64,000 nt of DNA. Origin: Oncomelania hupensis. Lineage: Eukaryota > Mollusca > Gastropoda > Littorinimorpha > Pomatiopsidae. Positions 22,101-32,202 of the stretch are shown in pieces. A program made the position numbers and the translations under genes. The DNA lies in assembly GCA_036898135.1 (NCBI GenBank), contig CM072517.1, forward strand, positions 63,060,269 through 63,124,268, in the 5' to 3' direction. Below the pieces are notes generated by a model that ran no database searches, was not told where the DNA came from, and saw nothing but the letters and a program-made list of their open reading frames with translations. How positions within the stretch are numbered: position 1 is the stretch's first letter; each line of letters starts with the position of its first letter.

Positions 22101-25100
22101 CAAAACTTCTGCAGTCTTGCTTTATTGTAACTCGCCAATGTACAAAACATAGGACCTGCACCTTTGACACAAAACGTTTCATCACTCCATTTTGTTTTGT
22201 GAAGAAAGTCTTGAATTGGTCAATTTCGAAATTTTAAAAAAGAATTGAATTATGGTTGATACATGGAGACTAGATTTTGTATACATTGTAATGTTGTGCC
22301 TTTCAGGATTCGTCGGAAACGCTTGGCATCAGTATAGCCGGTGGAGTGAAGAGTCAGAGAGGCGACACCCCTGTCTACGTCACCAACATTAACCAGGGTG
22401 GATGTATAGGCAGGTGTCGACAGATCAAGGTTAGTCAGGTGTATGTATGGTGTGCGTAGGTATTTGGGTGTGAGTGTAAACAGTCCCATTGCCTCCAGTT
22501 TGCATACATGCCCTAAATGTAATTCAACCAGGGTGGAGAACTCTCCGCGAATCCGCGGATTTCCGCAGAAGGCATTTGCATTTCCGAGAAAAAAATATTG
22601 AGTTCCGAGTGTGAGAAGCAGGGGGGCCACCCTTTACTGGGCATAACGTTCAAAAGCGGCCCAAGGTCTACACAGGCAAAACGTCCAACAGCGTCCGTAT
22701 CAACCATGTGGTTATATTCTCGCGTTGTTTGAAAGATTGCGAGACTTCCGGCAATTGACTTCCGTTTTTTTCTGTTGTGAAAACATTCGACTGCATTTCC
22801 ACAAGTTTTCTCTGTGATGCGTTCGTTTTTTCGATTTTTTTTTTCAAATTTTCTTGTGTGTGTGCCTAAAAGGGATGGTTTGGATTCTTCGACTGATGAA
22901 GGGGAGTTTACAGGCTTCCATTTATCAGACATTAAAGTGAGAGAAATGGACTTGGAGTCGGAGGAAGAGATCGGTACTGACATTAGACAATTAGGCCTAC
23001 TGAATTAGTGTCGGTAGTGTGCATGCATACGATCTTTCAGACTGGCATGAAAGTGAAGAAGAGGGGGCTTGTTTGGACTTTTTAAAACTTTTTTTTGGGT
23101 ATACACATGGAGTAATAAAAAACAGGACATGACAAGAGAAGTATAAAAAGGTAGATAATCAAAAGAGAATTTTTTTCTGTTCATTTACTGATTTAGCATT
23201 TTATTTCATTTAAATCTATACACTAGTCACTAATACCTAAGATGTGGTGTTTTTACTAACGTACCCCTAAATATCTCTAAAATTATAAAAATTCTTGCCT
23301 GTTTACAGCTAAAAAATAGACAAACGTGTGCCCAGTAAAATTGAAAATGTGGAGTTTGTGTGTAACAGTGGTAGACCTCAAACTTTGTTAGGCCTACAAA
23401 TCAAGATTCTTAACGTTTTTGAAAGACATGTGCATAAAACATTCTTTTCTTTGTTTTTGTTTCTATTCATGTTTACTTTTTGCTTTCAGGAGAGGCCCTA
23501 AATTACTTTCAAAATTGCATAAATTCATTTTCTTCCAAGGGGCGAATACCGGGGCTTGGCCCCTGGGCCCCGGCCGGATTTCAGAGATTTCTTGATTCAG
23601 TTGTTCTCCACCCTGTTCAACGGAACAAAAATCGTATTAATATTAACAATTACCAGCAATTGTTTGTGTGGATTTATAGTTACAAATTCTATTTCACCCT
23701 CTATATTAAAATGATTTTCAGATTGAAATGTCTGTGGCCTGTTCAGGCCATACTAATCTGCAAATGGCCCATTGATTTTTTCCATGCAAGGGACCAGCTT
23801 GTCCATAGATTTTCTACCCAAACATTTATACAACAAAATGCCTTTTTTTTTAACCTGTAGCCAAAATTACTAGATCATATCGACGCGCGAACAAAACAAT
23901 TAAACCATAATAAAATGTTTTTTCAGAAAGGTGATGTACTGCTGGCCATCAACTCGGTCAACGTGCTGGGACTGACACACACAGAGGCCGTACAGCAGAT
24001 TAAACTCCAGTCAAATGTTCGCAACTTGACGCTGAAAATCGTGGAAGGGGCGGAGACTCTGGATGGAAGTGGCAACTTCTCTCCATCCTGGATGTACTGG
24101 CTGCAAATGCCCAAGTAAGCTGTCAATAGTTTGTTACTTATAGCCTTTATAAGAGTTAGTGTAATGCTGATCATTTGAATTTCAGCGTTTTCTCTTTTGC
24201 ATGCAAAACACATTTCCATCTACCTTCACACACACCCCAGCTGTTTGATCTGTGTGAATTCAGAGATTTTCATCCTTCCATCCACTGATTGACTAACCCT
24301 TATTTTTCTACAGCGGCATCCCAGGGAACTGAATATTACTAGTGCCTACTAGAAGTCTTCTCTCTGCTGATACCTCTAGCATCGTCACTCTCAGAATTCA
24401 TCTAGCTTTAAAAAGTTTTTTTTTTTTAAATTGTTGTGTATCTATTGCATGAGGGTTGGTGCAGACTAGTGTAGTGGTTAAATAATGTTTCGTGAAGCAA
24501 CTTCGGGACCGGTTAGTACTTGAATGGGTTGACCATGCTTGGAAGGCAAAACCCCCAAAACAACAAAATAATGAAACGAGCACTCAACACACACACCCAG
24601 TCCACCAGCTGTGGTTCTGTTTTTGAACTGGGGAAGGTAAAGCAGCGAGGGAGAGGAGACGGGTACTGCCCTCATTAAGCTGGCCCAGAGAAAAGAGGTC
24701 TTGGACGCCTCTCCCCAACGACCGAAAGGTTACGGGGACCTTTTATTGAACACCAAGTGACCCAAGCAGAGTTACTTCCCATTACATGGAACAGAGACGC
24801 AATAAGCCTGTTATGGCTGGTCTTGGAGGCTGCCTATCAGGGTTCTTTAAAGCTTGTGTGTTCATATCCATGCTTTTTTATGCATCCTTCTTTTTTTTTT
24901 TTCTTTGTATTTTGTTTGTTTTATTTCCGATTCTTTTACATAGTGTACCATTTGTATATATATTATATAAATCTCACGTGGAGGATGTAATGTTTTCCCC
25001 CCAGGGTGTGCCATTCCTACAAGACCATCACATTGCTACGCAGTCCAAGTGGCAGTCTAGGCTTCTCGATCGCTGGGGGCTGGGACTGTAGTCATGGCAA

Positions 25101-25594
25101 CCTGCCCATCTTTGTCAAATCTATAGTACCAGACACCCCAGCGGCTAAGGATGGACGTTTGAAGTGAGTCTTTGCGCGCTTTCCCTTGTATTTAGCATTC
25201 TCAAGTCTCCTTTTTTCTTCTTCAGATTTTTGTCTCCCTTTATCTCTGTCTTTATCCGTCTGTATATTGGTCTTTTGTCGTCTTTGTCTCCATCTGAAAT
25301 GTAACTGTACCCTGTTTGCCTAGTAACTTGCTATGACATCAGGGGTTGTGGATGGCAGATATTAATTTACTTTTGATCAAGATGTGGGGAACTTGATTGT
25401 GCAGTGGCTTTGTCATTTGGAGCTGTTGTAACCTCACTGTCGGCATTCATTTTCGCAGGTGCGGGGATGTGATCGTCAGCGTCAACGAACATGGACTGGA
25501 GAAAGTGACACATGCCACGGCGCTGGAGATTTTGAAGATGGTGGACGGTGCGGTCATGCTGACGGTGACGTCATGGCCCGGCACCGTCGTATGA
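10064..25594 (+). CDS. LNX-type PDZ protein, exons 3' of the RING finger
   Basis: Ten exons with GT-AG borders and consistent phases join into one frame of 507 codons plus stop. In order they encode two TRAF-type zinc-finger segments, then four PDZ domains with carboxylate-binding loops LSISIVGG, LGIKLVG, LGISIAGG and LGFSIAGG. Zinc fingers followed by exactly four PDZ domains is the architecture of the LNX (ligand of Numb protein X) family, E3 ubiquitin ligases that bind Numb and many PDZ ligands in the cytoplasm. The usual N-terminal RING exon is not in the window, so the first exon here is internal (phase 2 entry). The protein ends in TVV, a class I PDZ-ligand pattern. LNX1 versus LNX2 was not resolved; one invertebrate ancestor-like gene is likely. 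The introns are full of transposons. Confidence 0.9.
10424..10996 (+). repeat. interspersed repeat family A, copy 1
   Basis: Begins GGGGTGCCGGGGGTTTCAGT, includes a TATAAATAG stretch and ends TCCGCTGGACCTAAAGCAA followed by a TAATG-like tail. Other copies are at 42749-43348, 48144-48692, 56866-56925 (3' end only) and minus 61859-62305. No coding capacity and no pol III boxes were recognised. Confidence 0.85.
11088..11127. repeat. (AAT)n microsatellite
   Basis: Uninterrupted trinucleotide repeat in the first LNX intron of the window. Confidence 0.95.
11615..11730 (+). CDS. LNX exon b: second TRAF-type zinc finger
   Basis: Acceptor TGTGCAG, donor GTCAGC. Encodes CRGAITRCIKSTLGCSFQGP then ALQSHLWECAFRDQAS; the Cys/His spacing repeats that of exon a. 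Phase joins exon a and exon c. Confidence 0.9.
12229..12332 (+). CDS. LNX exon c: start of PDZ1
   Basis: Acceptor CTTTACAG, donor GTTAGT, phase 0 exit. Encodes a linker and the first two strands of PDZ1 with the loop QLSISIVGG. Confidence 0.9.
12401..13036 (+). repeat. 5' LTR
   Basis: 636 bp, begins TGTTACGTTG and ends GTGTAACA. Contains an AATAAA signal in the segment GCTGAATAAAAGTGG near 12876. The 3' LTR copy is at a constant offset of 4941 bp. Confidence 0.95.
13040..13057 (+). other. primer-binding site
   Basis: TGGGGGCCAAGCCGGGAT lies three bases after the 5' LTR and would pair with the 3' end of a tRNA ending in ATCCCGGCTTGGCCCCCA. The tRNA identity was not determined. Confidence 0.7.
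13501..13578. repeat. 15-16 bp tandem repeat before gag
   Basis: Five copies of AGAACTTTCCAGAAAA, starting at 13501, 13517, 13533, 13548 and 13563, immediately upstream of the gag start codon. Confidence 0.9.
13587..17105 (+). CDS. gag-protease-integrase polyprotein with RT remnant
   Basis: One 1172-codon frame. Residues 1-110 include a highly charged R/E-rich coiled coil. The gag capsid region follows, then a CCHC zinc knuckle at 324-337 (CFTCNATDHRAANC). The aspartic protease has its D-S-G triad at 441-443. The integrase zinc domain has H668, H675, C705 and C708; the catalytic triad is D738, D798, E834 (the last pair 35 residues apart); a GPY/F-like module (WKGPYEV) follows. Residues about 1052-1088 resemble the segment that opens a Ty3/Gypsy RT, and about 1089-1120 the RT thumb (LRELFHRPAEANLTVRPSEC). 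The palm with the Y-x-D-D box and all of RNase H are missing in frame, so the product cannot reverse transcribe. ATG at 13587 is the first good start after the leader. Confidence 0.92.
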   Translation: MADFWQKGVELNLKGKQLTEYVKSQERIWREEREIELEQKRLELEEQRRREEKEEQRRREEKEEQRQEREEQRKEREDERRREEREADRQFQLELARIQQQQHAPQVISDNTAPKLPAFVDGKDQIDSYLARFERFAKSSNWQPQDWAIRLSALLTGQALDVYTRLSDDDAKDYDVLKEALLQCYNFTEKGYRKRFRECRPKSDETPKQFVERLSSYLHKWVELSGETKSYDSLHDLIVKEQFLNACHKDLATHLEEQKLQTLKDVTEAAERYLIAHGKTLGPPSATKHFQKTGNHVNQIQGSQTSQRQTDSTPPPREGHSRGCFTCNATDHRAANCPQNKSSGQRSSTDNSAAGNRQRRFSNQRQTSRSDHQVCGGSVILPSETERTATPADVQECMTDGQLLLANGKSIPVVASAAVTVQNMPVSKGRVGNHEVTVLRDSGCSGVIVREDLIAKEQFTGDSKWTLMADSKCVRAPVAKIHVNTPFYIGEVEAVCLKKPLYDLMIGNIDGARRPDNPDPEWSPASTQRVEVVEEDPLPFPDGDLTELLRDNVVTPAQPCRPEIVGAVTTRAQAKRDKVSTPLKVADNSKAAIVDRDKLIQLQEADSTLNKYRNRQDHVTKRSGTVYFEVKAKILYRIFQHPRVNGGKPLRQVLVPLPLRRQVMEVAHDSIMGGHLGIKKTSDRIQAVFYWPGLHADVSRFCRSCDICQKTIPRGRVPKVPMQRMPLIDRPFKRVALDLIGEIRPPSEEGHRWVLTLVDYATRYPEAVPLKKIDTETVAEALVDMFSRLGVPEEILTDLGTQFVSDCMKEVNRLLSIRHLTTTPYHPMCNGLVEKFNATLKSTLKKLCSEQPRQWHRYINALLFAYREVPQESTGFSPFELLYGRTIRGPMHILKELWTKEVDTPEVKNSYQYVFELREKLEQTLEIARENLKKSQDCGKHYYDRRAVSRKFKPGNKVLVLLPTDHNKLLMQWKGPYEVETVVGINDYKVKVGQHSKIYHANLLKLYVERPSETVHAATAAVTDNSFDSEELLELGDFHSKEGIDDVKLGPSLTEGQKMELKDLMGEFPHNFSDVPGSTTLVEHEVHTQTWKEHLQTLRELFHRPAEANLTVRPSECILGADNVDCVGHPMEEGDNGGRTDSREAHVIVVFDPGPMTTATDEDVVSLRMKEH
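17097..17255. repeat. short direct repeats after the polyprotein
   Basis: About 2.5 imperfect copies of a roughly 65-bp unit containing GAACATTGAC, CCAGA and TTGACTCTGTGTGAATGAAC, between the stop codon and the 3' LTR. Confidence 0.7.
17328..17341 (+). other. polypurine tract
   Basis: TGAGTGGGGGGTTA directly abuts the 3' LTR, where plus-strand DNA synthesis would be primed. Confidence 0.7.
17342..17977 (+). repeat. 3' LTR
   Basis: 636 bp, apparently identical to the 5' LTR except for a single C-to-T difference at 17953. Followed by the target duplication CAAGC. Confidence 0.95.
18189..19038 (+). mobile_element. CR1/L2-like LINE 3' end
   Basis: A 138-codon frame (18248-18664) reads through the C-terminal region after RT: LDYCKVLLAGLPCSTVHLPQ, AARLILKKNKSDHITLLLHS and LHWLPTSQRITYKI. 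These blocks are characteristic of CR1/L2/Rex-type LINEs. The 3' untranslated end finishes AAAAGCACTATATAAATACCC and runs into (ATT)n, the usual tail arrangement for such elements. Everything upstream is truncated. It lies in the same LNX intron as the Gypsy element. Confidence 0.85.
19038..19145. repeat. (ATT)n microsatellite / LINE tail
   Basis: Expanded tail of the CR1/L2-like LINE. The poly-Y and poly-I frames across it are artefacts of the repeat. Confidence 0.95.
19825..20136 (+). CDS. LNX exon d: PDZ1 end, PDZ2 start
   Basis: Acceptor TTTCAG, donor GTAAGT, 104 codons. Encodes FPDGSVYRDGRLKPGDQILE and VNGDDLTQASHYHAHQAL of PDZ1, a linker, and the PDZ2 opening with loop QLGIKLVG. It directly continues exon c across the 7.5-kb transposon-filled intron. 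Confidence 0.92.
20651..20767 (+). CDS. LNX exon e: core of PDZ2
   Basis: Acceptor TTGTACAG, donor GTACTG, 39 codons: DGRLKPDDRVLEINGTDV then SQEQAAHIIQ. The D-G-R-L-K-x-x-D-x-x-L-x-x-N-G pattern is a standard PDZ core. Confidence 0.92.
20977..21434. repeat. 37-bp minisatellite in an LNX intron
   Basis: Twelve full copies and a partial copy of a 37-bp unit containing GTTGACTTGACTTCTCCATT and GTGGGTAATACAGATTT. Copies differ at only a few sites (for example CCATTG versus CCACTG). No unit contains a stop in any minus-strand frame, which creates three long overlapping but meaningless frames. Confidence 0.95.
21720..21896 (+). CDS. LNX exon f: PDZ2 end, linker, PDZ3 start
   Basis: Acceptor TTTTTTCAG, donor GTAAGC, 59 codons. 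Encodes the last PDZ2 strand (DRVQFVVSR), a Ser/Thr/Pro linker and the first PDZ3 strand (ERLVSINK). Confidence 0.9.
22307..22429 (+). CDS. LNX exon g: PDZ3 binding groove
   Basis: Acceptor CTTTCAG, donor GTTAGT, 41 codons. Encodes the groove TLGISIAGG and PVYVTNINQGGCIGR. Confidence 0.92.
22529..23615. mobile_element. TIR element, hAT6-like, non-autonomous
   Basis: Ends are inverted repeats CAGGGTGGAGAAC, flanked by the exact 6-bp duplication TTCAAC at 22523-22528 and 23616-23621. The interior has no transposase; one short acidic frame (22814-23008, with SSTDEGEFTGF and ESEEEIGTD) is unassigned. A C-A-G-start TIR with a 6-bp duplication suggests a hAT6-type element, from memory. It occupies most of the intron between the two PDZ3 exons. 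Confidence 0.8.
23927..24114 (+). CDS. LNX exon h: PDZ3 end
   Basis: Acceptor TTTTTTCAG, donor GTAAGC. Encodes KGDVLLAINSVNVLGLTHTE and EAVQQIKLQ, then a linker ending SPSWMYWLQMP. Confidence 0.92.
24450..24755 (+). mobile_element. 5S-like SINE, copy 1
   Basis: Contains a 5S rRNA-like internal promoter stretch (GGTTAGTACTTGAATGGG) and a downstream body (GGGGAAGGTAAAGCAGCGAG, CCCTCATTAAGCTGGCCCAG) shared with 63245-63530. Too diverged from 5S to be a functional gene. Confidence 0.7.
25005..25163 (+). CDS. LNX exon i: PDZ4 groove
   Basis: Acceptor CCCCCCAG, donor GTGAGT. Encodes KTITLLRSPSGSLGFSIAGG, then LPIFVKSIVPDTPAAKDGRL. The phase joins exon h through a split lysine codon. Confidence 0.92.
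25459..25594 (+). CDS. LNX terminal exon: PDZ4 end and stop
   Basis: Acceptor TTTCGCAG; 45 codons then TGA. Encodes CGDVIVSVNEHGLEKVTHAT and the final strand, ending SWPGTVV. The last residues fit a class I PDZ-binding motif (T at -2, V at 0). Confidence 0.92.
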
Positions 25595-28500
25595 CAACTG
25601 CCTGCCGCCTACGAACCTGTCTTCCTCTTGTGACAACAGGCCGTAGGCCTTGGGACGGCTTATTCTTCATTGACGCTGTGGATCTAACTATGAGTGTAAA
25701 CAAAAGGACTCTGAATTCTGTGAATGGGGTAACACTTGGTGACCCAAATTTGTGGGATCAAACATGGTGACACTAAGTCTTGCGTCCATTGTTCTTGAGA
25801 TTGCTGACCTTGAACAGTTTCAACACATGTTAGATTGGACATATTCTGACAGCGTGTGTCTTTGGCTCAACATGTTCTGATTTTCAGTGTGCTCTGATCA
25901 TCACCCTTAGATTCAGCATGTCCTACGTGTTGGATTTGTCACTTTCTGATTTGTATGTCACTGGATTTTATTTCTTGACATTGTGACAAATGGATTCAGC
26001 TTGTTCTGACAATGAAGTATGAAATATATTACGAGAACATGCTTTGAAACTGTTGGGACGTTGCAAAAACTGTGGAAAACGCTACTTCAGGGTTGGGACC
26101 TCCTTATAACAGTGGATAATAATAATTTACACCTCCGCAGCAAATGTAATAGTAATGTATTAAGCATGTCCTCAGTGTGACACTTTCAGGGTCTCGTGTG
26201 GGCTTTCTTTAACCCCTCTAGTTTTGTACGCACACTCTGCAGACTTTTCTGCCTTGGGAGGGGGGTAGGGCGGGAGGTAAAGATGACAAGCCAGAAATGT
26301 TGAACAATTTTCTTTGTCTCAAAGCTCTTTGGAATCCTTCATCACATGCTCTGTGAATACAACATTATTTTCAAAGTTCGTTTAACCTATTGTGGTGAAA
26401 AATAAAGCGAAAAACTTTAAAATTCTGCAATCTCTGAATTGTGCTGATACCCAGGAGTTGCAGCTATTAAGTTTCGTCAACATAAATTTAGCATTATATG
26501 TTGCTATACACCAAAAATTTGCTTATTCGATTTTTTCCTTTATTCTTTATTATGGAATATAGCGAGGGTAAAATACGCAAGTGGATTTAGTTCGTTACAA
26601 TACCTGTTTCAAAAGTTAATACCTTGCATATTGTCTCGCATTTAAAGTTGGAGCTAGAACCAAAGATCGAAGGGTGTAAATATGAATGCTTAACTATTTC
26701 CTAGAGAAATGACATGCTGAGTAGTTTGCTGAGCGTAAGATAAGAATGGCAATTGGTGGAATGTAGTGTGTGAACAGTTTGAAAGGACAGTACTGTGGAG
26801 CTAGGTTTAGTCATGGATGTGGTCTGCACATTGAGAACCGGGGGAGGGAAATAAAATAGATAATTGTAGGAAGGAATACATTGGAGCTGGTGAATTTCAC
26901 TTACTGCTGATTTATCTACAAGCTGAGCTGACTTAATCTGGCAGCAAGTACTGAACAATAGCATAACCCACTCCCCTCACCCCCATCCTCACTCCACCTG
27001 TCCTCACCCCTCCCCCCCCCACACCCACACACTCTCCACATGCATTGTTTATATTTTATTCACAAAGTAATCTGTACATGCAAGTAGATTAGGTTTGTAT
27101 CATTATAAGCCCAGACAGTGAAACTGTGAATTTTAGTGTAGTAGTAAGCATTTTGTGTATATGGATTTAGATAGCTATGTATTAAAATTAATAAAACACA
27201 TCATGAATGCTACGTTAAAATGAAATGTTGCCGTGAATACATTATTTAGGGTTGCCTTTTAGGAAACTAAAGTTCTCCAGTTTCTGAAATGTTCCAAATG
27301 TCATGTTTAACTACTCTTTGAAAGTTTTCATTCAAAATATTAATTGCTCAATACTCAATACAGAACATTTGTTGCACTACTCATCAGCTACGTTTGTATT
27401 GGATGGCTTGATTGGGGTCTGGTATTTCCACGAGCCGAAAGCACATCCAAGATCTGGATTGCTGGCTATACAAAATTTTCCTACAACTAATGCTTCTCAT
27501 TGCAGTGATTCATTGTATCCAAGTCTTTTCAACTTGATCTCTTTGCACCTGACAGTCATGGTAACATTTAATACATTATTGACTACCCTGCTTGATTTCT
27601 TTGTTTCAAACCTGTGTTCTGACTTCTGAGATAGCAAAACGTGAACCACAGCAAATGTTATGAGTTCAGGTTGACACAAATATGCAATACTTCTCGGGTT
27701 TACAGATTTTACTAAAATCTGGATCTTTGGTGAATCGTTTGTATATTCATGCTGCCATAGATGATGAGGGAGAGATACAACACTGGGAAAATGCAGTTTT
27801 TCACTCTTGTGGAACTGAACAACGTAAATTGGTGTTTGTATATCAACACGTAGGATGCTAGCACAGGAGATACCCTGTCATTAGCTGTGTGAATTATCAA
27901 GGGAAATGAAGTTTGTATAAAAACACAGAAGGTGATGTGCCAAAAGAAATTTTAAAGACCCTATTTCAACTATGGAAATTACCTTTTGAGAATTAAAAAC
28001 GGCTTTTATAACAAGATCAAGATACCTCTACATAAGAAAGTAACAAAAAGCTTTACAAGAGATGTTTTGCTGAGGTCAAGGTCAAAGTGTTAAGTTTTCA
28101 AATATAATGTACAATGGTTTGAAAGTCTGTGTAGTGGTTTTGTATAAAAAGGGGTGCTGAAAAATGAAATTAAAATAGATTTGTTCAACTTGCCCACCAG
28201 AGCAGAGATCATTAAAAAAAAGTTCACCAGAATTCTCACTATTAAAAATGTTCATTCAGAAATGAGACTGAAATTTGCTGACACGTATCAAAACAGTGAA
28301 CAGTTAGGTAGAACTTGATGAACGTGAGAAAAGAGCTGGAACTGGAAGTGTTAGAATGTTTGTAGGATTTTTTTAACTCGGATATTTCGGTAAACAGGCT
28401 GTGGTGCTTTCAAGCACTCCAGAAAATCAAGCTTGTCAACAGACTGGTCCTTTTGGTGAGAACTGACGTCTTTTTGTCAACGAAATTGGTGCACGTTGGT

Positions 28501-30714
28501 TGATCTCATGATTTTATTTGGCAGTAAGACCACAAGGTAATGGACTGATTGAATCTCTATATGGACATTCCATCCATGTGAACGGTATTCTCCATTTTCC
28601 TATTGGGTCATACACAAAAATACAAATTTTCATATTTGTGTTGGTATGACCTTGGTATAATTGTGCACCCGAAAGCACTGGCACAAGCTAGCCCTGATCT
28701 ACAGGAATAACATGAATGTGTGTTTGTGTCGGTAGGCTTCTTTCAAATCTTGATCAAATCTCGGGAATCATTTTGTGGTTATAAACATGAAACATGAGCC
28801 AAAGCTATCTTTCAGTGTTGTACTGAATGGTCAACCCTGTAATTTGATGTCTTGACATTTTCAGTGCGTCATAAAAATTGATTCAACGTGAAAAAATTTA
28901 CCTCTTCTTTTTTTCTTTTTAAAAATAATTTTCTTTATATTCCTTATAACAAATTTTTGTGTGTGCATTTTTTTTTTAAAATCCAATCCAAAACTAAGGT
29001 ACCTCAAATATGAATTTGCCTTCCACAAAGAAGGGTGTGGATGTATATGAAACTCGGTGAACAGCGTCTTTTCTCTTTTTCTTCAACTGGGTAAATGTTT
29101 GGGGAAAAAGATTTTTTTTTTTTAAAAATCTAAAATCGGGTAAATATATAAAAATGATTTTGTGTTTAATGGTAAATTAAACGTTTTTGTGCATGGCTAT
29201 ATGAATCTTGGAAGTCCAGTGTGAAGAAAATTTCAATGCAAAATATGGTTTTTCAATTTGCTGGCCTTTGTGTTCATGCGTTGTCATACTAATGTTGTCC
29301 AGTTCAAAGCTGTACATTTTCTGCCACAACTAAATTTTCCAGGCATAGTTAAATCCGAAGAAGAATTGTAATGTGTACTAATTTTCTGAAGCAATTGGAA
29401 GAATTATATTTTGTATGAAGCAATCAATATTCACAAAGTTATATGAAATGAAAGAAACCAATTTTAAGATTTATAAAGTGTCTAGAGCTTTTGTTTTACC
29501 CTCTAACTTCTATAGTTGGTTTGAAATTTAATAGTCCAATAACTTTTAAATAAACAAATTAAAATATTAAACATGTAGAAAGGAAAACATTAAATTAAAA
29601 TTGGAGCTATTATATTTAGTTTTGTAAATCTAAAACCCTGATGCAGGGTTAAACAAATGTAGGTTAAAACCATGAGCATTAGCAGGTTAATTTTTTGAAA
29701 TTTTGAAACCAAATGGTGCTGTATCTCTGCCAGAGTTGTGTGTTTTGGGGGTTTGATATGCAACTTTTTCTTAGGCACAAATGTTTTTCCTTTCTTTCAG
29801 GTGTACGTTAAAATGCTGACCTCACAATGTTTAACTTTTCTTAATGCTAGCTTTGTGCTACTAAACCACTTACTGGTCTTGGTTTTGTATGCTATCGTGG
29901 TTGAGTGTTGCATCAAAACGCCAGTGTTGTCAACTTAACCAATCACATGCTTTTCTTCCCCATGTTCAGTGGAATACCTCATACATGTACTGATTGATTA
30001 CATGACGTGAAAATCTACCCAAAACTATTTTGTACAGTATGTTGTGCACACTACTTGTATTTTAGTCTTGTATCTAATAGATATATTTCATGTGACAACA
30101 ATGGGTGGTTTGTCAAAACTCAAATGTTTGCCATTTTAAAACAAATTATGATTATCTGCCTATGCTGTACAGAATTATTCCTTGGGCTGATGGTTGTAAC
30201 TTTTAATTTATAAGCAAGTGGTCTATTTTGGATTTTGGTTTTAAAGCATTCAGCAGTAATAGTTCATTTATAATTAATTTCAATAATTTTTTATTTCAAT
30301 TTGTAAATTCAATACATTGGAATATATACTCTGACCTCAGAATAAAAATGTCCATGTGCTATCAGCCCCAAATGTAAAAACTGTAGATATTGCATGTGTA
30401 TGTGACAAAGGATATGTTATTTGATTTTCACAATGGCTCTATCAATAAATGGCAGGTTCCCCGTAAATGGCACATGTCTGTTCTGGCATTATGCCTGGTC
30501 GTTGCATAGTTCATGGATCAAATGCACAAGACGGTACATTAAGAGGCTGTATAATACATTACTTTTCGTAGTCTTTGCTACACCTAAATCTTTCTTTCCA
30601 TATTCATTCTGAGCATACATTCTAGTATTTTTAATTTTATGCATACATTTTCTTTCTTTCTTTTTTTTTTCTTTCTTTTACAGAGATGGCAGCACAGAGC
30701 AATCCCCTCCACCC

Positions 30715-30745
<31 letters not shown>

Positions 30746-31826
30746 AAAAAAATCTAAATTGATGCAGGTAAAAAGTTGCTGTATAAAGAAAATAATTCTT
30801 TCGGATTTTAATCAAGAGAATTTTTTAACAATTTTTCAAATTGAGATTGGGCGTAGGCAGCATGCTGTCTTGTGCCTTTGACTGCATGAACTATGATGGA
30901 TGCCTCTGCCTTTTGTTACTGGAGAGCAGCGAAATAAATGAAGTAAAATGACATGGGAGTTGGCAAATAACTTTTTTTTTTTTAATTGCTAGAAATGTAG
31001 AAGGGGAAGGCAGCACGTGTGTGTGTGAAAGAGAGCGCCCAGCTTTTGTTGACTGTGTGAGTGCGTTTGGTCTAATTGGATTTGTGTAGACTTATTAAAA
31101 TTGTAGATTCCATGCAGAAATACAGAGACTAGATTGAAACTCTTTCCCTTCGCCACAACCCCGTTGTAGATGTATTGTGAATGGACCTGACTGCTTGGAG
31201 TATTTTGTAACGGGATGATTTTGTACAGTGATGGAAGACCTTTCCTTTCAACATTGTAACTGTCTTATGAACATGGTCATTTGAGCATTCAATGCAAAAC
31301 ATCAAAGTTGTATCAGTCCACCTTATTTGTATACCAAGTTCTGGTAATTTTAATCTTCAGTTATAATTGTTCAGTTTTAACCCTAACAACGCTACTTCAA
31401 TGAGCAATGTTTTCAAAATAGACTGGTGAGAGAATTGATTCATGTAGTGTAGTGTGCATGATTTTAAAAAAACAACAAAAAACAACAACAACTGAACTGT
31501 CAGGTGTGTGTGTGTTTTTTTATTTTTTAAATGCATACAGAGCTTAAAACCTCAAGAAGACTTGAAGAAAATTCCAGAAAAGAAGAAACAAACTGTGGAG
31601 AAGAAAAAATAGCTTGTATGCATTCTTACTTTCTTATACCTGTCTTTAAAAACATAATTTTCTAAGACTGTACTTTGGTGTAGAAAAATCAATTTTGATT
31701 CAATAAACAGTTCTAGTTGATGCTTTGGAAACAAACAGCTTTTGTTTGTGAAATTTTACTAATCCTGAAATAGATTTAATATTTTCAAATTGAAAAGACA
31801 TTTAAGGCCAAGCGAGTTCAGTTATA
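25595..31826 (+). other. possible long 3' UTR or intergenic DNA
   Basis: AT-rich, largely unique sequence with no supported coding exon and no recognised transposon. AATAAA signals lie at 26401-26406, 27190-27195 and 31702-31707. Which is used cannot be told from sequence alone. Confidence 0.4.
26401..26406 (+). terminator. candidate poly(A) signal
   Basis: First plus-strand AATAAA seen downstream of the LNX stop, about 0.8 kb into the presumed 3' UTR. Confidence 0.35.
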
Positions 31827-32202
31827 CAGGGTGTTCCAAAAGTCTTGGGCACATTTGAAGTCCCCATATCTCAATTACTATGAATGGTAGTAAGATAAAA
31901 GTTGTGCCATTTTAAAGCTAATTACATTAGGTTTTTGTAAAGCTGTTGATTTTTTTATTTCTTTTCAGACCCATTAATGGTGTTCACTCAACAAGAAAAT
32001 GCTAGGACGCGTTTGGCAAGAATTTGACTATCGGCTTGATGTGTGTCGTGTGACCAATGGTGCTCACATTGAACATCTTTGAACATTCCATGTAAAAATT
32101 GAGATTACAAGCTTTCTGAATTTACAAGAAGCGTTTTTATATCCTTAATAGTTTCGGAAATATTCAATGTCAAAATGTGCCCAAGACTTTTGGAACACCC
32201 TG
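31827..32202. mobile_element. mariner-type MITE
   Basis: A 376-bp element with near-perfect inverted repeats starting CAGGGTGTTCCAAAAGTCTT and flanked by TA. The inverted match covers about 33 bases per end. There is no coding capacity. The termini resemble, but are not the same as, those of 204-2349. Confidence 0.9.
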
